From: Bigelowiella natans CCMP2755
Lineage: Eukaryota; Cercozoa; Chlorarachniophyceae
Assembly: GCA_000320545.1 (NCBI GenBank)
Contig: ADNK01003372.1
Location: 38,887-102,886 of the forward strand
Reading direction: 5' to 3'
Length of the DNA: 64,000 nucleotides
Shown here: in pieces, positions 63,053 to 64,000 of the stretch
How positions within the stretch are numbered: the first letter of the stretch is position 1
Layout of the letters: every line of letters starts with the position of its first letter
Notes under the pieces: model-generated
What the model was told of the DNA's origin: nothing
Database searches by the model: none
Seen by the model: the letters and a program-made list of their open reading frames with translations, nothing else
Position numbers and translations under genes: made by a program

Positions 63053-63279
63053 TTGCATGGGACACGTACACACACACACACACTTTACAACGATGCTATT
63101 GATGATGGGAAGCAACCACAATCATCGATGAAATCACCGCGACTACAGCTACTACAACTACTATAACGACGGCGGAAAAGGGGGGAGGAGGAGGTGGTGG
63201 AGGAGGAGGAGGAGGACAGCTTACTTTCATTGAGAGGGGAGAAGTGTACGAAACAGCCAACGTGAATGCCATCATTCAT
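61631..63279 (-). CDS. VHL beta-domain-like protein
   Basis: Five exons (minus) join in phase from ATG to TAG: 63279-63225, 62991-62774, 62457-62389, 62217-62086, 61795-61631, for about 212 residues. The C-terminal half matches the von Hippel-Lindau beta-domain pattern: VDFVNDSEHGLALYWVDFNG (compare [20 protein letters not shown]), a GQT turn, then INTYEDHEFFF (compare IHSYRGHLWLF). VHL-type domains bind hydroxylated or other ligands and may recruit ubiquitin ligases. The alpha domain that contacts elongin C was not seen, so the role is open. The N-terminal part (TFKPHLSEGRRKL ... VIVTPENMDRKN) is unrecognised. A (TC)n tract on the sense strand precedes exon 2. Confidence 0.75.
63019..63049. 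repeat. (GA)n, a sense-strand (TC)n tract upstream of a VHL-like gene acceptor
   Basis: On the minus strand TC units lie 25-60 nt before the acceptor of exon 62991-62774. Confidence 0.95.
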
Positions 63280-64000
63280 GCGGTAAGGCCGACTAAAGAC
63301 AAAGGCGAATAGTCACAACCAAAACAACAACCACACACCAGCCATACACGCAATCATCGCAAAATATCACCATCATCACCGTCATCACCGTCATCATCAG
63401 CATACCCATGCGGCCGCGTTGAGGATTCATAGAGAAGCATCTCCCCTGCCCTGTGCTCATATCTCATTCGTTTGCCTATATTAATGCGAATAGAGACGAT
63501 GTTTGAGCAGCGGCAGCAGCAGCAATAGTAGTAGTTAGTAGGTTTGTCGTAGATCTCCCCGCCTTGCCCCCCCCCTCTTCCCGTTATGACTTGATATTAT
63601 TCCTTGCTTCCTTATTCTGATTGATTACCTGACCAATCCACAGTCTCAAGCGGCCATGGCTCGCTGCTGTTGATCTTCAGTAGCTGTCGTGATGACCACC
63701 GATTTAATGTCGCGGTAGAGGAGGAAAAGGGGGGGGGGGAGGGGGAGAGTGAGATATCTTCTCACTCGTGAAAGTTGATTTACATACCAACTGCGTAACG
63801 TGACGGCGCATGCACATATTACGAGTGTTTTGCTATGAAACCCCCCCCCCCCCCCCTACCGATATCGTAGCTGAGATGACGTGTGTGTCGATGCGATCAA
63901 CGTGGGTTTCCAACCCAACTCCCGGGAAAGACTCCCGCATCCCCTAAAAAGCATTTCGCTGTTTGGTATTTGGAGGGGGAAAAAGAAAAAGAGGAGGGGG
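63280..64000. other. Upstream region of the VHL-like gene to the window end
   Basis: It has a (CATCAC)-like stretch at 63368-63400, poly-C at 63840-63855 and poly-G runs. No exon is supported. Confidence 0.4.

Overview
This is nuclear DNA from a photosynthetic eukaryote, not a prokaryote. Every recognisable gene is cut into many short exons (about 20-300 nt, mostly GT-AG). Introns are loaded with di- and trinucleotide microsatellites, and there are no operons or ribosome-binding sites. Two plastid proteins, HCF136 and a stromal-processing-peptidase-like M16 protease, start with a hydrophobic signal peptide followed by a basic or Ser-rich transit-like region. That is the bipartite targeting expected for a complex (secondary) plastid. 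The lineage cannot be fixed from the sequence; stramenopile-type and chlorarachniophyte-type algae both remain possible.

Layout: (1) 168-2869 (+), 3' part of a VPS39/TGFBRAP1-type vesicle-tethering gene. (2) 2.9-9.6 kb, a compositionally distinct block with two divergent, frameshift-riddled coding regions and a 404-bp palindromic repeat. (3) 9893-13709 (+), WD40-like protein with an acylation-type N-terminus. (4) 14646-16286 (-), chromo-like + PHD + extended-PHD chromatin reader. (5) 16731-16981 (-), 3' exons of an unknown gene. (6) 17294-21806 (+), TRAPPC13. (7) 23416-28347 (-), HCF136. (8) 28944-29741, terminal-inverted-repeat element. (9) 30416-30874 (-), unknown ORF exon. (10) 32778-43515 (+), stromal-processing-peptidase-like protease. 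(11) 44408-46550 (-), alpha-methylacyl-CoA racemase ending in SKL. (12) 46887-49536 (+), MUL1/SP1-type RING E3 ligase. (13) 50281-51600 (-), class I fructose-bisphosphate aldolase. (14) 52697-about 58949 (+), calponin-homology protein. (15) 60125-60759 (+), Dim1-like spliceosomal protein. (16) 61631-63279 (-), VHL beta-domain-like protein.

Most genes were rebuilt by joining exons whose reading phases agree across splice sites and whose translations follow known families. Exon coordinates are read from the sequence and family calls come from recalled family patterns; no database search was run.

The genes are ordinary housekeeping functions: endomembrane tethering (VPS39, TRAPPC13), plastid biogenesis (HCF136, SPP), peroxisomal lipid metabolism (AMACR), glycolysis (aldolase), ubiquitin and chromatin signalling, and splicing. 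The striking signal is architectural. Gaps downstream of gene 3' ends, especially between convergent genes, are filled with sequence rich in CATG, TGCA and CTAG and poor in microsatellites. Introns and divergent promoter gaps lack this texture, and introns carry the microsatellites, often forming the splice signals themselves.
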